A stretch of DNA of 64,000 nt from Bin76 sp963665765 (GCA_963665765.1 OY762464.1:1-64000), one strand, 5' to 3'. Positions 34,752-44,118 are shown, counted from the stretch's first letter. Numbers and translations are program-made. The notes: generated by a model from the sequence alone, not told the origin.

Positions 34752-34825
34752 GCTGGCGTAGCTCAGACGGCCAGAGCAGCTGATTTGTAATCAGCAGGTC
34801 GTGGGTTCGAGTCCCACCGCCAGCT
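34752..34825 (+). tRNA. tRNA-Thr (anticodon TGT)
   Basis: The cloverleaf can be folded by eye. The acceptor stem is GCTGGCG/CGCCAGC, the D arm contains GCTCAGACGGCCAGAGC, the anticodon stem is GCTGA/TCAGC with loop TTTGTAA, and the T arm is GTGGGTTCGAGTCCCAC. The loop gives anticodon TGT, which reads ACA threonine codons. The discriminator is T, and CCA is not encoded. Confidence 0.95.
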
Positions 34826-34964
34826 CCCCGACGGCAGAAAAGACCAATCGGGCCGGGATGGTTCCGATAAGCTAACCGAGGATGCCCGAGAAGTTGCCAC
34901 CTGTTTCCTGGTCGCCCGGCATGCCGTCGTGTTCTCCGGGTGATTTGGTAAGGCCGGGTGTCGC

Positions 34965-35573
34965 ATGAAGGGCCGTCACGCCGCTTCGGGATGGTCGCCC
35001 TTCTGGCGCGACATTCTGCTGCGGTCATTTTTGGTTGTGCTGCTGGTTGCCATGGCCGTGTTCATCTGGTGGCTGTTCTCCGAGGACGATCTTTTCACCG
35101 AGGCTGTTTCGACCACTTCGGAGACCGGGGAGGTGGTCACCACCCAAGCTCCTTCCACCACTTCCGGAACCCGGCCGCCCATCACCACCGCCACGACCAC
35201 CACGGCCGCTTCCGAGACGACCGTTGCCGAGGTTGTGACCTCCACCACTTCGCCCTCCACCTCCACCACCAGCACCGCGCCGCCGCCGCTGGGTCCCGAC
35301 GAATTGGTGGTTAAAGTGTTCAACGCCAACGGGGTGGTCGGGGTGGCGGGAAGAACCACCGCTCGCTTGGAAGAGGCCGGATACGGGGTGGCGGGTCCTG
35401 ACAACCATACGCAGTTTTTGGATATCTCCCGGGTTTGGTACCGACAGGGCCTCATGAGAGAAGCCGAGCATCTTCGGGAGACGCTGATTCCCGACGCCTT
35501 GGTGGAACTTATCTCGAGCGAGCAGGAAGGGATAGACATAGTGGTTATGCTGGGACGCTCCTTCGCGGAGTGA
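34965..35573 (+). CDS. LytR C-terminal (LytR_C) domain membrane protein
   Basis: A 202-residue protein with one membrane span (about 22-40), a Thr/Ser-rich linker (about 45-110) and a LytR_C domain (VVKVFNANGVVGVAGRTTARLEEAGYGV) outside the cell. Such domains occur beside or fused to LytR-CpsA-Psr cell-wall ligases and are thought to act at the envelope. There is no LCP enzyme here. The following gene starts inside its stop (GTGA at 35570-35573), so the two envelope proteins are probably made together. Confidence 0.8.
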   Translation: MKGRHAASGWSPFWRDILLRSFLVVLLVAMAVFIWWLFSEDDLFTEAVSTTSETGEVVTTQAPSTTSGTRPPITTATTTTAASETTVAEVVTSTTSPSTSTTSTAPPPLGPDELVVKVFNANGVVGVAGRTTARLEEAGYGVAGPDNHTQFLDISRVWYRQGLMREAEHLRETLIPDALVELISSEQEGIDIVVMLGRSFAE

Positions 35574-36478
35574 TCCCCACCCAAGACCGCCCGGAATCAA
35601 GAGGGGGTGCTTGGAGGCTGAGCGGTGCCCTACTGACCCTGTTGCTGTTGGGAGTGGCCGTGCGCATCATCTCCCCGGCCATCTTCTTGGATATCGCATC
35701 CCTTTGGCCGGTCGGAGCAGGGCTGTTGGCAGTGGGGTGGATGGTGAAGAGGATCTGGGTCAACCGACTCATCGCCGAGGTTCCCATCTTGGGGTTGCTG
35801 GTGTTTTCTTGGTTGCTGGTGTCATCCGCCTTTCATTTCGCCGACCTTCCGGGCCTTCCCTCCAGCAGCGCGGACCTGCGGGGTCCACCGGCCGATCAGA
35901 CCCGATTCGACACCTTTTCGGCGGAGATCGAAGCGGGACGCCTGTCTCTGGCGGCCGGGCAGGGACTGTCTGTCTATCGGGTTGACCTGGTCCGGGGCGG
36001 AGGCGAGGCCGGAGTGCCCGTGGCGATAGAAAGCCAAGGAGAGGACGGGGGGCAGATCCGGGTGATCGACGCCCGCCAACCTCTTCCCGGCGACCTCGAG
36101 GTAACCGTGAAGGACAATGCCTGGTTGCGTTTTGCCGGATGGGAAGTGAGCCTGCATCCCGAGACGACCTGGAACCTGACTCTTGCGGCGCCCGAGCTAA
36201 CCGCTGACCTGCGTAACCTCCCCTTCGCCGCCTTGGTGGTCAAAGGCCGGGGAACCGTTCAACTGGGGGAATCGACCGGGCCGATCCCGATAGCCATCGA
36301 GGGCGCTTTCACCGTGGAAGTCCCACCGGAAACACCGGTAAGGGTCGTCGGCACCGCACTGGTGCCCGAAGACTGGACAGTAGCGGAAGACACCGCCTGG
36401 TTTGGGCAACCGGAAACCGGCTGGCAGATCAAAGTAGCGGAAGGGGGAACCGTGCAAGTGGTGACCGAAGCAGGATAA
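35570..36478 (+). CDS. Membrane protein with C-terminal LiaF/toastrack-like domain
   Basis: A 302-residue protein with two or three N-terminal membrane spans (LSGALLTLLLLGVAVRII, LWPVGAGLLAVGWMV, VPILGLLVFSWLLV), then an acidic beta-rich domain (about 110-300) with repeated short strands (LEVTVKDNAWLRFAGWEVSL, LPFAALVVKGRGTVQLG). This arrangement recalls DUF5668/DUF2154-type stress-sensing proteins, but no strict motif proves it. The GTG start overlaps the previous stop. Confidence 0.55.
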   Translation: MIPTQDRPESRGGAWRLSGALLTLLLLGVAVRIISPAIFLDIASLWPVGAGLLAVGWMVKRIWVNRLIAEVPILGLLVFSWLLVSSAFHFADLPGLPSSSADLRGPPADQTRFDTFSAEIEAGRLSLAAGQGLSVYRVDLVRGGGEAGVPVAIESQGEDGGQIRVIDARQPLPGDLEVTVKDNAWLRFAGWEVSLHPETTWNLTLAAPELTADLRNLPFAALVVKGRGTVQLGESTGPIPIAIEGAFTVEVPPETPVRVVGTALVPEDWTVAEDTAWFGQPETGWQIKVAEGGTVQVVTEAG

Positions 36479-36567
36479 ATCGGTCTCGATCCGACCATTT
36501 CGTGGGAGTGGGTTGTGGATCGGTTGCTTGGTGGGCTGTCCTTCTTCCTCCTGAGACCGAGGCTTCC

Positions 36568-36617
36568 TGTCCCAATAAACGGGACACTTCTCACCCCGCG
36601 TGGAACCGGCCTGTTCC
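36568..36617. terminator. Paired hairpins between convergent genes
   Basis: Two small stem-loops lie in the gap between converging genes: TGTCCC/GGGACA with a 7-base loop (36568-36586) and GGAAC/GTTCC with a 6-base loop (36602-36617). There is no T tract. Actinobacterial terminators often lack one, so these may stop transcription from one or both sides. Confidence 0.35.
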
Positions 36618-36622
36618 GTGGG

Positions 36623-37402
36623 CTACCTTGGCGTGGGAGTCACGTAGGCGGCGGTCAGGCCTCCATCCACCATGATCTCCGCGCCGGTCACGTACGAGGT
36701 ATCGTCGGACGCCAGCCACAGAGCCGCTCTGGCTATCTCCATCGCCTCGCCGAATCTGCCCATCGGAATGTGCACCAGCCGGCGCTGTCGCTTCTCATCG
36801 GTGTCCAGGTACTGCATGAGCAACTCGGTGTGCAGGGGGCCCGGACACAGGGCGTTGATCCGGATGTTCTCCCGGGCATGGACCACCGCCAGTTCGCGAG
36901 TCATCGATAGCACCGCGCCCTTCGAGGAGGTGTAGGCCAACTGGGGAGTAGCGGCGCCCACCTTGGCGACGAACGAGGCAGTGTTGATCACCGACCCGCC
37001 CCCCGAACGTCGCAAGGCCGGTATGCCGTGCTTGCAGCCCAAGAACACGCCTTTGACGTTCACCGAGAAGGTCCAGTCCCAGATTTCCTCGGTGGTCAAG
37101 ACCGCGTCGGAGTCGCCGGGGTGGCTCACGCCGGCGTTGTTGAACAGGACATGGAGTCCCCCGAACTCCCGCTCGGCCGTCTCGATCATCGCCTGGCAGT
37201 CCTGATCACGGGAGACATCGGCTCGCACCGCCACCGCCTGGCCACCCTCGTCCTCTATCCCGGCCACTGTCTCCGCCACCGAAGGGGCGTCGATGTCCAC
37301 CGCCACCACCGCCGCCCCTTCCGAAGCGAACAGTGCCGCCGAACACCGGCCGATCCCTGATCCCGCCCCCGTGACAACTGCCACTTTTCCTTCGAGTCTC
37401 AT
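36623..37402 (-). CDS. Short-chain dehydrogenase/reductase
   Basis: A classical SDR of 259 residues. It has TGAGSGIG (11-18), NNAG (88-91), catalytic Ser143 (NTAS) and Y157xxxK161 (YTSSK), and the PG motif (NALCPGPLHTELL). ADVS after the fourth strand and AVDID at the second strand favour NAD(H). The ATG at 37402 starts right before the fold. The substrate is unknown; FabG-like and alcohol dehydrogenases share this pattern. Confidence 0.88.
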   Translation of the reverse strand: MRLEGKVAVVTGAGSGIGRCSAALFASEGAAVVAVDIDAPSVAETVAGIEDEGGQAVAVRADVSRDQDCQAMIETAEREFGGLHVLFNNAGVSHPGDSDAVLTTEEIWDWTFSVNVKGVFLGCKHGIPALRRSGGGSVINTASFVAKVGAATPQLAYTSSKGAVLSMTRELAVVHARENIRINALCPGPLHTELLMQYLDTDEKRQRRLVHIPMGRFGEAMEIARAALWLASDDTSYVTGAEIMVDGGLTAAYVTPTPR

Positions 37403-37558
37403 CCCCGCCCAGGTTATCCGGCTATAGTCCCGTGCGATGACCATCCCGGACTCACCTGCTTGGACCAGGTTCGGCTACCGTGGAGAGTGATGGAATATCT
37501 GGAATACGGGACTGATGCCTCCCCGATGATTACCGCGGTAGGCAGTCGGTAGACAATC

Positions 37559-38794
37559 ATGATGCCGGCCATTACCGAGGGAAACCGGCTCATCCGGATA
37601 GTGGTGACCATCTGGGGAATGATCGGCGCTCTGTTGCTGGCCGGGTTTTTGGTATGGATGGGCCGACAGGTGCGGATCATATGGTTGCCGTTGGTGTTCG
37701 CCGCCGGAATCGTGGTGATACTGAATCCGTTGGTCAGCCGATTGAACCGGTTGGGGATGCACCGCGTGGTGGGCGCGGCCATCGCCTACCTGCTCTCGCT
37801 GGTGGCCCTGGTAGGGATTGGTTCAGCGTTGAGTGTGCCGGTGATCCAACAGATTGGTGAGCTGTCTGATCGGCTCCCCGATATCTACCAGGCGCTCTAC
37901 GTGCAGATCGAAGGGGCGGCTGATCGTCTGGGTCTGATGATCAGTCTGCCGGAAGACACCCAACACATAACGGAGTGGTTTCGTGACAACCTGGGCGGGC
38001 TGGCCGGTGTTATCGGAGGGGGGGGTTCCGGCGGCCTCGGCAACTTCTTCTGGCATCTTCTGGGCCTGGCGGCGGAAATCCTGATTGATATCTTGCTGGC
38101 GCCGGTGTTGGCCTTTTACCTTCTGGCAGATCTCCCCCGACTACGCAGTCTGCTGCTCAGCCTCACACCCATTCGGCACCGGGAGGAAGTGATTTATCTG
38201 ACCGGCGCAATCACTTCCACGGTCAGCCGGTTCGCGCGGGGCCAGCTGATGGTGGCCATGATCGTGGCAGTGCTGGGAAGTCTGGTGATGTGGTCTCTGG
38301 ACCTCCCCTTCTGGCTGATCGTGGGAGTTCTGTCCGGCATTTTGAATCTGATACCCTTCGTTGGTCCGGTGGTAGGAGCAGTGTTGGCGTTTTTGGCTTC
38401 CCTGCTGGTAGGCGAGCCTTTTAGGGGTCTGGTGGCAGTGCTGCTCTTTGCGGCCATCCAGCAGTTCGACAACCATTTGGTCACTCCGATGGTGCAGAGA
38501 AGCCGCGTGAAACTCTCGGCTTTTACCATCGTGGTGTCTCTGGTGGTGGGGGGGTCCTTGGCGGGCTTTCTGGGAGTGTTGACCGCGGTGCCGGTGGTCG
38601 GCCTGTTCCGTCTGCTGGCTGGTCACTTCTGGCGCACCCGGGTGCTGAGAGAAGATTGGCACCAGGCCCGGGAGTCGATAGTCACCGAGATCAGACCCCC
38701 CCTGCTGCTGCGTTTTTGGAGATCCCAGAAGGAACAGTCCACCCCTCCACCCGGTGAGGAGCGGGAAAAAGAGGAAGAAGATAATCCGGCCTAG
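37559..38794 (+). CDS. AI-2E family (PerM/YdiK-type) membrane transporter
   Basis: A 411-residue membrane protein with seven or eight spans and the central soluble helical region of the family (VPVIQQIGELSDRLPDIYQAL). The signature LILDIL/PVLAFYLLADLP is followed by the FxGPxxGA-like block LIPFVGPVVGAVLAFL. A hydrophilic acidic tail ends it. Family members export small molecules or act as Na+/H+ antiporters; the substrate here is unknown. It ends four bases into the converging oxidoreductase gene. Confidence 0.85.
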   Translation: MMPAITEGNRLIRIVVTIWGMIGALLLAGFLVWMGRQVRIIWLPLVFAAGIVVILNPLVSRLNRLGMHRVVGAAIAYLLSLVALVGIGSALSVPVIQQIGELSDRLPDIYQALYVQIEGAADRLGLMISLPEDTQHITEWFRDNLGGLAGVIGGGGSGGLGNFFWHLLGLAAEILIDILLAPVLAFYLLADLPRLRSLLLSLTPIRHREEVIYLTGAITSTVSRFARGQLMVAMIVAVLGSLVMWSLDLPFWLIVGVLSGILNLIPFVGPVVGAVLAFLASLLVGEPFRGLVAVLLFAAIQQFDNHLVTPMVQRSRVKLSAFTIVVSLVVGGSLAGFLGVLTAVPVVGLFRLLAGHFWRTRVLREDWHQARESIVTEIRPPLLLRFWRSQKEQSTPPPGEEREKEEEDNPA

Positions 38795-39978
38795 ATCTGA
38801 TCCAGGGTTCTTTTAACGAAGATGCGATCCAGAGAAAAGGGCGAGTTCTTCAACCGGGCAGTGATCAGGTCGGCCAGAATGCGCCCCCCGGCGGGAGAGC
38901 ACATGATGCCATGCCCCGAATAGCCGGTGTTCACCCACAGTCCCGGCGCGGTCGTTTCCCCTATCAGAGGACGGTGGTCCGGTGTCATCACGTACTGGCC
39001 CGAATGCACCATCCACCGCAACTCGCCCCGCCTCCAAGCCTCCCCCCAGAAGGGACTGATCCGGGCGGCGGCCGTCGGGCTTTGGGGATCCAGCACCCCA
39101 AACACCATGCCCGAATCGGGCGGGACGTCTTCTGTCGGCTCGGTGCCGGGTCCCCGGGGAGAGGCGTCCAGCAGGTAGGCGCCGGAAAGCGCCGGGCGCC
39201 AGTGCGTTCCGGTATCGTCGTCGATGGTCATGGGAGCGTCGGGCGGCACCCGCCCAAGATCGGGAACCACCACCTTGTGACGATGCTTCACTTCCATGGG
39301 CAGTTCCACCCCCGCCCAAGAGGCCAACCTGCCCGAGAACGGACCGGCGGCAATCACCACCTGCTCGGCCCGAATTGAACCTCGATTGGTGCCCAGGTCG
39401 AACCCTCCCGATGCCAAAGCACGGATCGACACCACCCGGCAGGAAGTGTGGAGCGGCGCCCCCGAAGCGGCCAGCAGCCCCAGCGTCAGGGCGCAGGGGT
39501 CAAGGAAGCCGTCACCCGCCCGATACCGGGCATGGACCACCTCGGGACTCAGATAGGAAAACCTTCTCCGAGCTTCGGCGCCGGTGAGCGACTCGATGTC
39601 GGTCTGTCCCCAAGAATGCTGGAGGGCCACCAGACGCCGTTGCTCCTCGGCCCGCTTCTTCGAAGTGGTGACCCACAGGTACCCACGCGGCCGGATTCGA
39701 AGCGGTCGGGCATCCTGGCCGGTGATCTCGGCGAAGTTGAGGAACAAGTTCACCGATTCTCTCACCAGCTCGGTTTCCTCCAGGTTGTCAAATTGCAGGC
39801 GGAAGGCGCCGGTAGAGGCGGGGGTGGTGAGAGAGGCCGGAGCGGGTCGGGATTCCATCACCACGGGCCGAAGCCCGGCCCGGGCCGTCCAAAAGGCGGT
39901 GGAGGCGCCCACCACCCCGGCCCCGATAATTACCAACCCGGCTTGAGCCGGAAGAGGGTCGGCTGATTCGAATGCCAT
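38791..39978 (-). CDS. FAD-dependent oxidoreductase, DAO family
   Basis: A 395-residue flavoprotein with the N-terminal dinucleotide-binding motif VIIGAGVVGASTAFW and the DAO-fold end block LWVNTGYSGHGIMCSPAGG. It most resembles sarcosine/dimethylglycine oxidase-like enzymes that oxidise secondary or amino acids. I use the ATG at 39978; a longer frame to 40062 would cross the divergent AlaX gene. No folate or glycine-cleavage partner is nearby. Confidence 0.82.
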   Translation of the reverse strand: MAFESADPLPAQAGLVIIGAGVVGASTAFWTARAGLRPVVMESRPAPASLTTPASTGAFRLQFDNLEETELVRESVNLFLNFAEITGQDARPLRIRPRGYLWVTTSKKRAEEQRRLVALQHSWGQTDIESLTGAEARRRFSYLSPEVVHARYRAGDGFLDPCALTLGLLAASGAPLHTSCRVVSIRALASGGFDLGTNRGSIRAEQVVIAAGPFSGRLASWAGVELPMEVKHRHKVVVPDLGRVPPDAPMTIDDDTGTHWRPALSGAYLLDASPRGPGTEPTEDVPPDSGMVFGVLDPQSPTAAARISPFWGEAWRRGELRWMVHSGQYVMTPDHRPLIGETTAPGLWVNTGYSGHGIMCSPAGGRILADLITARLKNSPFSLDRIFVKRTLDQI

Positions 39979-40031
39979 CGGCACAAAAGCTACCCCGCCC
40001 GGACAAGGACACAAAGCGGACGATTGGAGGG

Positions 40032-40037
40032 TAGCCT
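40032..40037 (+). promoter_or_regulatory. -10 box for the AlaX-like gene
   Basis: TAGCCT lies 9 bases before the ATG at 40047, the same sequence and nearly the same distance as at disA. No clear -35 is seen. Confidence 0.4.
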
Positions 40038-40046
40038 TGAATCTCC

Positions 40047-40778
40047 ATGAGCCCGCCATCATCAGCCCCCACCCGGGAACTGGCCGCGCGCGACTCCTAC
40101 CTGGCTGTGGCCGAGGGAACCGTCCGCGCCATCCGAGAGAACCAGGTGGTGCTCGACCGGACTCCCTTCTACGTCAGAGGGGGAGGCCAACCCGGCGACA
40201 CCGGGGTCATCAGATGGCAGGGAGGAGAGACGACCGTAACCGACACCGTCCGCCGTCAAGGCCAGGTGATCCACATGGTGGCCGGACCCGAACTGCCCGA
40301 CCCGGGAACACCGGTCGAATCCACCATCGACTGGGACCGCCGCTACACAATCATGCGCACTCACACCGCTCTCCATGCCTTGTCGGGGGTGGTGTGGCGG
40401 GACTTCGGCGCCAAGGTGACCGGCGGGGACATGAAAGCGGGAACCGCCCGCATGGACTTCGAACTGGAGGGAATCTCCCGGCAGTTCGGACGGGAGGTGG
40501 AAAGACGCCTCAACCTTGAGTTGGTGAAAGGGTATCCCGCCGAAGTGCTGTGGATGGCCCGTTCCGAAGCACTCGGGGATCCCGACCTGATCCGCACCAA
40601 GGTCAATCTGATTCCCGAGTGGGTGCAGGAGATCCGGGTGATCGACATTGTGGGACTCGACCGACAGGCTGACGGCGGGACCCATGTTCGCTCCACTCTG
40701 GAAGTAGGAGAGGTGAAGGTTGTGAAGACCGAGAGCAAGGGCAGGGCCAACAAGCGAATGCGCATCGCCCTGGTTTAG
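40047..40778 (+). CDS. Alanyl-tRNA editing protein, AlaX-like
   Basis: A free-standing homologue of the AlaRS editing domain that hydrolyses mischarged tRNA-Ala. The 243 residues show RTPFYVRGGGQPGDTG near the N terminus and the zinc motif HTALH (RTHTALHAL). The second zinc motif, usually CxxxH in CGGTHV, reads ADGGTHV, with Asp in place of Cys. The His is kept, so metal binding may persist. It is followed by cvpA after 13 bp. Confidence 0.88.
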   Translation: MSPPSSAPTRELAARDSYLAVAEGTVRAIRENQVVLDRTPFYVRGGGQPGDTGVIRWQGGETTVTDTVRRQGQVIHMVAGPELPDPGTPVESTIDWDRRYTIMRTHTALHALSGVVWRDFGAKVTGGDMKAGTARMDFELEGISRQFGREVERRLNLELVKGYPAEVLWMARSEALGDPDLIRTKVNLIPEWVQEIRVIDIVGLDRQADGGTHVRSTLEVGEVKVVKTESKGRANKRMRIALV

Positions 40779-40791
40779 GGGGACGAGGACG

Positions 40792-41370
40792 GTGTTTGAT
40801 CTGTTGGTCCTTTTGGCCGGGACGCTGTTGGCGATCCGCGGCTGGCGCAGGGGACTTCTTCGTCAATTGGCCGGCTTGGTTCCGTTCCTTTTGGGTCTTC
40901 TGATGGTGGTGCGGTTCACCCCCCACTGGGCGCCGGTGGTGGGAGAGTGGTTGGGAATCCCCTATGCGGCGGCGCTCTTGCTGGTGGGCCTCGGTCTGTT
41001 CGGGACAGTGGCCATCGGAGGGGCGATGGCGCTCCACACTCTGGCCCGGGTGGCCAGGTTCCCCGGACTCAACACCGCCGACCGGACGGCGGGGGCGGTA
41101 ATGGGCCTGCTGTGGCTGATACTGGGCGTCTTGGCGTTGGTCTGGTTCGCCTCGTTCCTCTCCCTTCCCGAAACCCTCACCACCGGGTTGGCCGAGTCGA
41201 GCGCAGTGGAACTTATCGCCGGGCCCGACCGCGGCCCGCGGGTCATCCTCGATTCGCTCACCCGCGACGGCTGGTACGCCATGTTGACCCGATTGGATGA
41301 ACTGTCGGGGTCGGTGGACGACCTATTACGCGCGCTGCTCAGCGAAGAGATTTCCGCGGCCCAAACCTGA
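40792..41370 (+). CDS. CvpA-family membrane protein
   Basis: A 192-residue protein with four membrane spans in the CvpA layout: an N-terminal MFDLLVLLAGTLLAIRGWRRGLLRQLAGL block, then spans near 40-55, 65-85 and 100-120, and a soluble tail. CvpA-type proteins are linked to colicin V secretion and envelope traits in other bacteria. It starts with GTG at 40792 after a GGGGACGAGG box. Confidence 0.75.
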   Translation: MFDLLVLLAGTLLAIRGWRRGLLRQLAGLVPFLLGLLMVVRFTPHWAPVVGEWLGIPYAAALLLVGLGLFGTVAIGGAMALHTLARVARFPGLNTADRTAGAVMGLLWLILGVLALVWFASFLSLPETLTTGLAESSAVELIAGPDRGPRVILDSLTRDGWYAMLTRLDELSGSVDDLLRALLSEEISAAQT

Positions 41371-41379
41371 CCATCCCTG

Positions 41380-42069
41380 ATGACCGCCCTCGCCGAGACC
41401 ATGCACACCGCCATGGCAGAGTTGTTTTTTGCTCATCGGGACCCGGCCCGCGCCGAGCAGATGAGCGCCTACATGAAAAACCGCTTTCCGTTTTTGGGAA
41501 TCCCCTCGCCCGAACGCCGTCGCCTGATGCAGATGGCCCTTTCCGGTCTTCCGCGACCGGACGAACACGACCTGGCACACCTGGCCCGACTGTGCTGGAC
41601 CAGCCCCGAACGCGAATTCCAGTACGCCGCCATCGACCAACTCCGCAAGGCCGCCAAGCGCCTCCCCGAGGAGTTCCTCCCCGAACTGCACCGGATGATC
41701 GTCACCAAGCCCTGGTGGGACTCCTGCGATGCCCTGGCGGGCACCGTGGTGGGCGGGATCGTCAGAAGATTCCCGGGTTCCACGTTGGTGATGGAGCGGT
41801 GGATCACAGACGACAACCTTTGGCTTCGCCGGGCGGCCCTGCTGTTTCAGCTCAAATGGAAAGAAGCCTGCGATCAGGAGCGCCTCTTCCGATTCTGCTT
41901 GCTCACCATGGCCGAGAAGGATTTTTTCATCCGCAAAGCGATCGGCTGGGCGCTCCGCCAGCATGCCCGGGTGGCGCCCGAGCAGGTCACCCGATTCCTG
42001 GTCGAAAACCGGGATCAACTCTCGGGGCTTTCCTTCCGCGAAGCCGCCAAGCACCTGGACTTGAGGTGA
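41380..42069 (+). CDS. DNA alkylation repair protein, AlkD-like
   Basis: A 229-residue all-helical HEAT-repeat glycosylase. The key residues of AlkD are visible: WDxxD in TKPWWDSCDAL (W113, D117), the Arg of LWLRRAALL (150-151) and the Trp of IRKAIGWALRQ. It removes 3- and 7-alkylpurines, a second activity of this kind alongside mpg at 4625. The ATG at 41380 lies 9 bases after cvpA. Confidence 0.92.
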   Translation: MTALAETMHTAMAELFFAHRDPARAEQMSAYMKNRFPFLGIPSPERRRLMQMALSGLPRPDEHDLAHLARLCWTSPEREFQYAAIDQLRKAAKRLPEEFLPELHRMIVTKPWWDSCDALAGTVVGGIVRRFPGSTLVMERWITDDNLWLRRAALLFQLKWKEACDQERLFRFCLLTMAEKDFFIRKAIGWALRQHARVAPEQVTRFLVENRDQLSGLSFREAAKHLDLR

Positions 42070-42073
42070 CCGG

Positions 42074-42664
42074 ATGTCCACCCTGGGACCGGGCGGCGCC
42101 GACTGGGAGGACATCTACGCCGGAGATGGAACCGACACCGCACCCTTTGACCACCAACTGCTGGCCGACGCCTTGGCTCTGACCCCCGGGGCTGCCCTCG
42201 ACCTGGGGTGCGGCGGGGGAGGAAACGTCATAGGACTGGCGCAGCGGGGATGGATCGCCACCGGAGTGGACTCTTCACCCAAGGCCATCCGTTCAGCTCG
42301 GATCAGCGCGGAGAACGTCCATGTCGAAGCCGGGTTTCAGACGGCCGACATCATCACCTGGAAACCCGACGCCACCTACGACCTGGTGATCAACCTGTTC
42401 GCCCTTCCGCCCCAGGGACCCGCGCGAGCCGCCGTTCTCAACCTGGCCAAAGAGTCCTTGGCGCCGGGCGGCCTGCTGATAGTGGGGGAGTGGGAGAGCA
42501 CCGATGCCCACCCGGTTGACTACGTCACTGTGGCGGAACTGACCGTGGCCCTGTCCGACCTGGAGATCATCCGCGCCGAGTCGATCAATGCCGATCCCGA
42601 TTCGAACAACCCGGTACAACCGCGGTCATGGCCGGCGGTGATGGTGTCCGCCCGGCGTTCGTAG
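42074..42664 (+). CDS. Class I SAM-dependent methyltransferase
   Basis: A 196-residue Rossmann methyltransferase. Motif I is ALDLGCGGGGNVIGLAQRG, the ribose-binding acidic residue is in GVDSSPKAI, and motif IV is YDLVINLFALPP. It resembles TehB-like thiopurine/tellurite-resistance enzymes but lacks features that fix a substrate. It starts 4 bases after alkD. Confidence 0.85.
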   Translation: MSTLGPGGADWEDIYAGDGTDTAPFDHQLLADALALTPGAALDLGCGGGGNVIGLAQRGWIATGVDSSPKAIRSARISAENVHVEAGFQTADIITWKPDATYDLVINLFALPPQGPARAAVLNLAKESLAPGGLLIVGEWESTDAHPVDYVTVAELTVALSDLEIIRAESINADPDSNNPVQPRSWPAVMVSARRS

Positions 42665-42670
42665 CCCGAT

Positions 42671-43270
42671 TTAGGGACGCGGAATGCCGCGGGGACCCCG
42701 GCCGGCCCACCAGGCGGCCACACACGCTCCCAGGAGGTTGGCGATCAGGTCTTGCATGTTGTTGGCATAGTCTCCCACTCGGGCCACCGGCACCGTCAAC
42801 GTCGCCAGGTATTCACCGATCTCGATGATCGCTCCCACCGCATTGGCGCCCAGAAAAGCAACCAATGCCGCCTCGATACCGCTGATGGCGCGCAGCCTCC
42901 AACAGGTGGCTTCCCAAACCGCCAGCCCGGCCGTTCCCATGCCCACCATGTGCAAAAGATGGTCATAGCCGATGACACCCAGGTTTTGCTCGTACAGCAA
43001 GATGCCATCGAACACCAGGTGCCCTCCCGCCAAATGACAGAACCCCGAACCTGCCAGCAACACCAGCACATGAGTGGAAAAACGCACCCGGCCGTCGACA
43101 TACAACAGGATGCCTCCGGCAAACAGCATCCACAACAGATATGGAAAAGCCAGCTTCGATCCCGTGCTGAACCCATAGACCGTCCAAACCGTCACATAGG
43201 CGGCCGAGATCCCGATAATCCACGGATGCCGCCTGATGCTGACGCCGACCCGGGATCTATCTGGATGCAT
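42671..43270 (-). CDS. YjdF/DUF2238-like membrane protein
   Basis: A 199-residue protein with about six membrane spans. His and Asp residues at conserved places (FCHLAGGHLVFDG, YDHLLHMVGMG and the late NNMQDLIANLLGA) match the YjdF family of unknown function. It is convergent with the methyltransferase gene and is followed upstream by tRNA-Arg on the same strand. Confidence 0.75.
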   Translation of the reverse strand: MHPDRSRVGVSIRRHPWIIGISAAYVTVWTVYGFSTGSKLAFPYLLWMLFAGGILLYVDGRVRFSTHVLVLLAGSGFCHLAGGHLVFDGILLYEQNLGVIGYDHLLHMVGMGTAGLAVWEATCWRLRAISGIEAALVAFLGANAVGAIIEIGEYLATLTVPVARVGDYANNMQDLIANLLGACVAAWWAGRGPRGIPRP

Positions 43271-43274
43271 TGGG

Positions 43275-43347
<73 letters not shown>

Positions 43348-43372
43348 GGGGTTGACGCGTAATTCGTTGTGT

Positions 43373-43401
43373 TTGCCGTACAGGGTTGTTTTCTGTAGGG
43401 T
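43373..43401 (+). promoter_or_regulatory. Promoter in front of the STAND-like fragment
   Basis: TTGCCG (43373-43378) and TAGGGT (43396-43401) are 17 bp apart, and a GTG start follows 6 bases later at 43408, giving a leaderless message. It could also be chance in GT-rich sequence just upstream of the tRNA-Arg gene on the other strand. Confidence 0.4.
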
Positions 43402-43407
43402 AGTCGG

Positions 43408-44118
43408 GTGGAGAGGGGGTGTGGGGTGGCGGTTCTGGTTGGGAGGTGGGGGTGTTGGCCAGGGGATGTGCCTCTTGAGACGTGGTGTTTTACAGGGGCT
43501 GGAGTTCCCCCGGGTTTGGTGGCTGCCGAGTTAGGCTGCTTTGGCCGGTCCGGCTCTGACTCGTGGTTGGTGTTCAGGTCGGTGCCTTCGGCTCGTCGTG
43601 ATGTCGTGTGGTACCGGGTGCGTCGCCTGTCTCGGGAGGATGTACCCCATTTGGTCCGTCTTGCCCGGATGTACGATGCCAAACCAGACGCTCCGGTGGG
43701 TTTCCTGGTCGACGCGGCCGGAACCGAGCAAATCAACGGATGGAAGCAACTACGAGCCGAAGCGGCAGCCATCCCGGGAGTGCTCCTGGCGGCAACCGCG
43801 CGGGTTGAGGACCTGTTGGATCTCGGTGACCTATTAGGTTGCGCCACCGTCACGGTTCGCCTCGACGAAGCAGCCGCAGAGGCGATCTTCGAGGGCCTCA
43901 AACGGCGGGAAGCGACCACCGCGGCGCATTGGCGGGAACCGTTCAATCAATCTGAGGGACTTACTCTCGAATTCACGCACCTTCTGACCCGAGGCGAACG
44001 ACTGTCCAAGGTCATCGGTGAGCAAATCCGCCAGCGCGTCGCCGATGAGCGACACGACGAGTTGGAAGTGTTGAGACTGGTGTCGGTTGCCGACAGATGG
44101 TCGGCCTGCCAGTCGTAG
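43408..44118 (+). pseudogene. STAND-type NTPase fragment, truncated by an IS3-family element
   Basis: The 236-codon frame matches the middle of a large signalling NTPase between about codons 60 and 229: a Walker B-like strand (GFLVDAAG), an Arg-finger-type strand (GVLLAATARVEDL) and the block HWREPFNQSEGLTLEFTHLL seen in such proteins. No Walker A (GxxxxGK) exists, so essential parts are missing. Homology stops at about 44095-44105, where insertion-sequence DNA begins and a stop follows. The first 60 codons (43408-43590) are GT-rich, unlike the rest, and may not be part of the original gene. STAND NTPases are common in phage defence. Confidence 0.55.

Noticed and set aside
43408..43590. A Walker A motif that would make the STAND frame a complete NTPase
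   Set aside because: No GxxxxGK[ST] is present; the region is GT-rich and lacks the family pattern.
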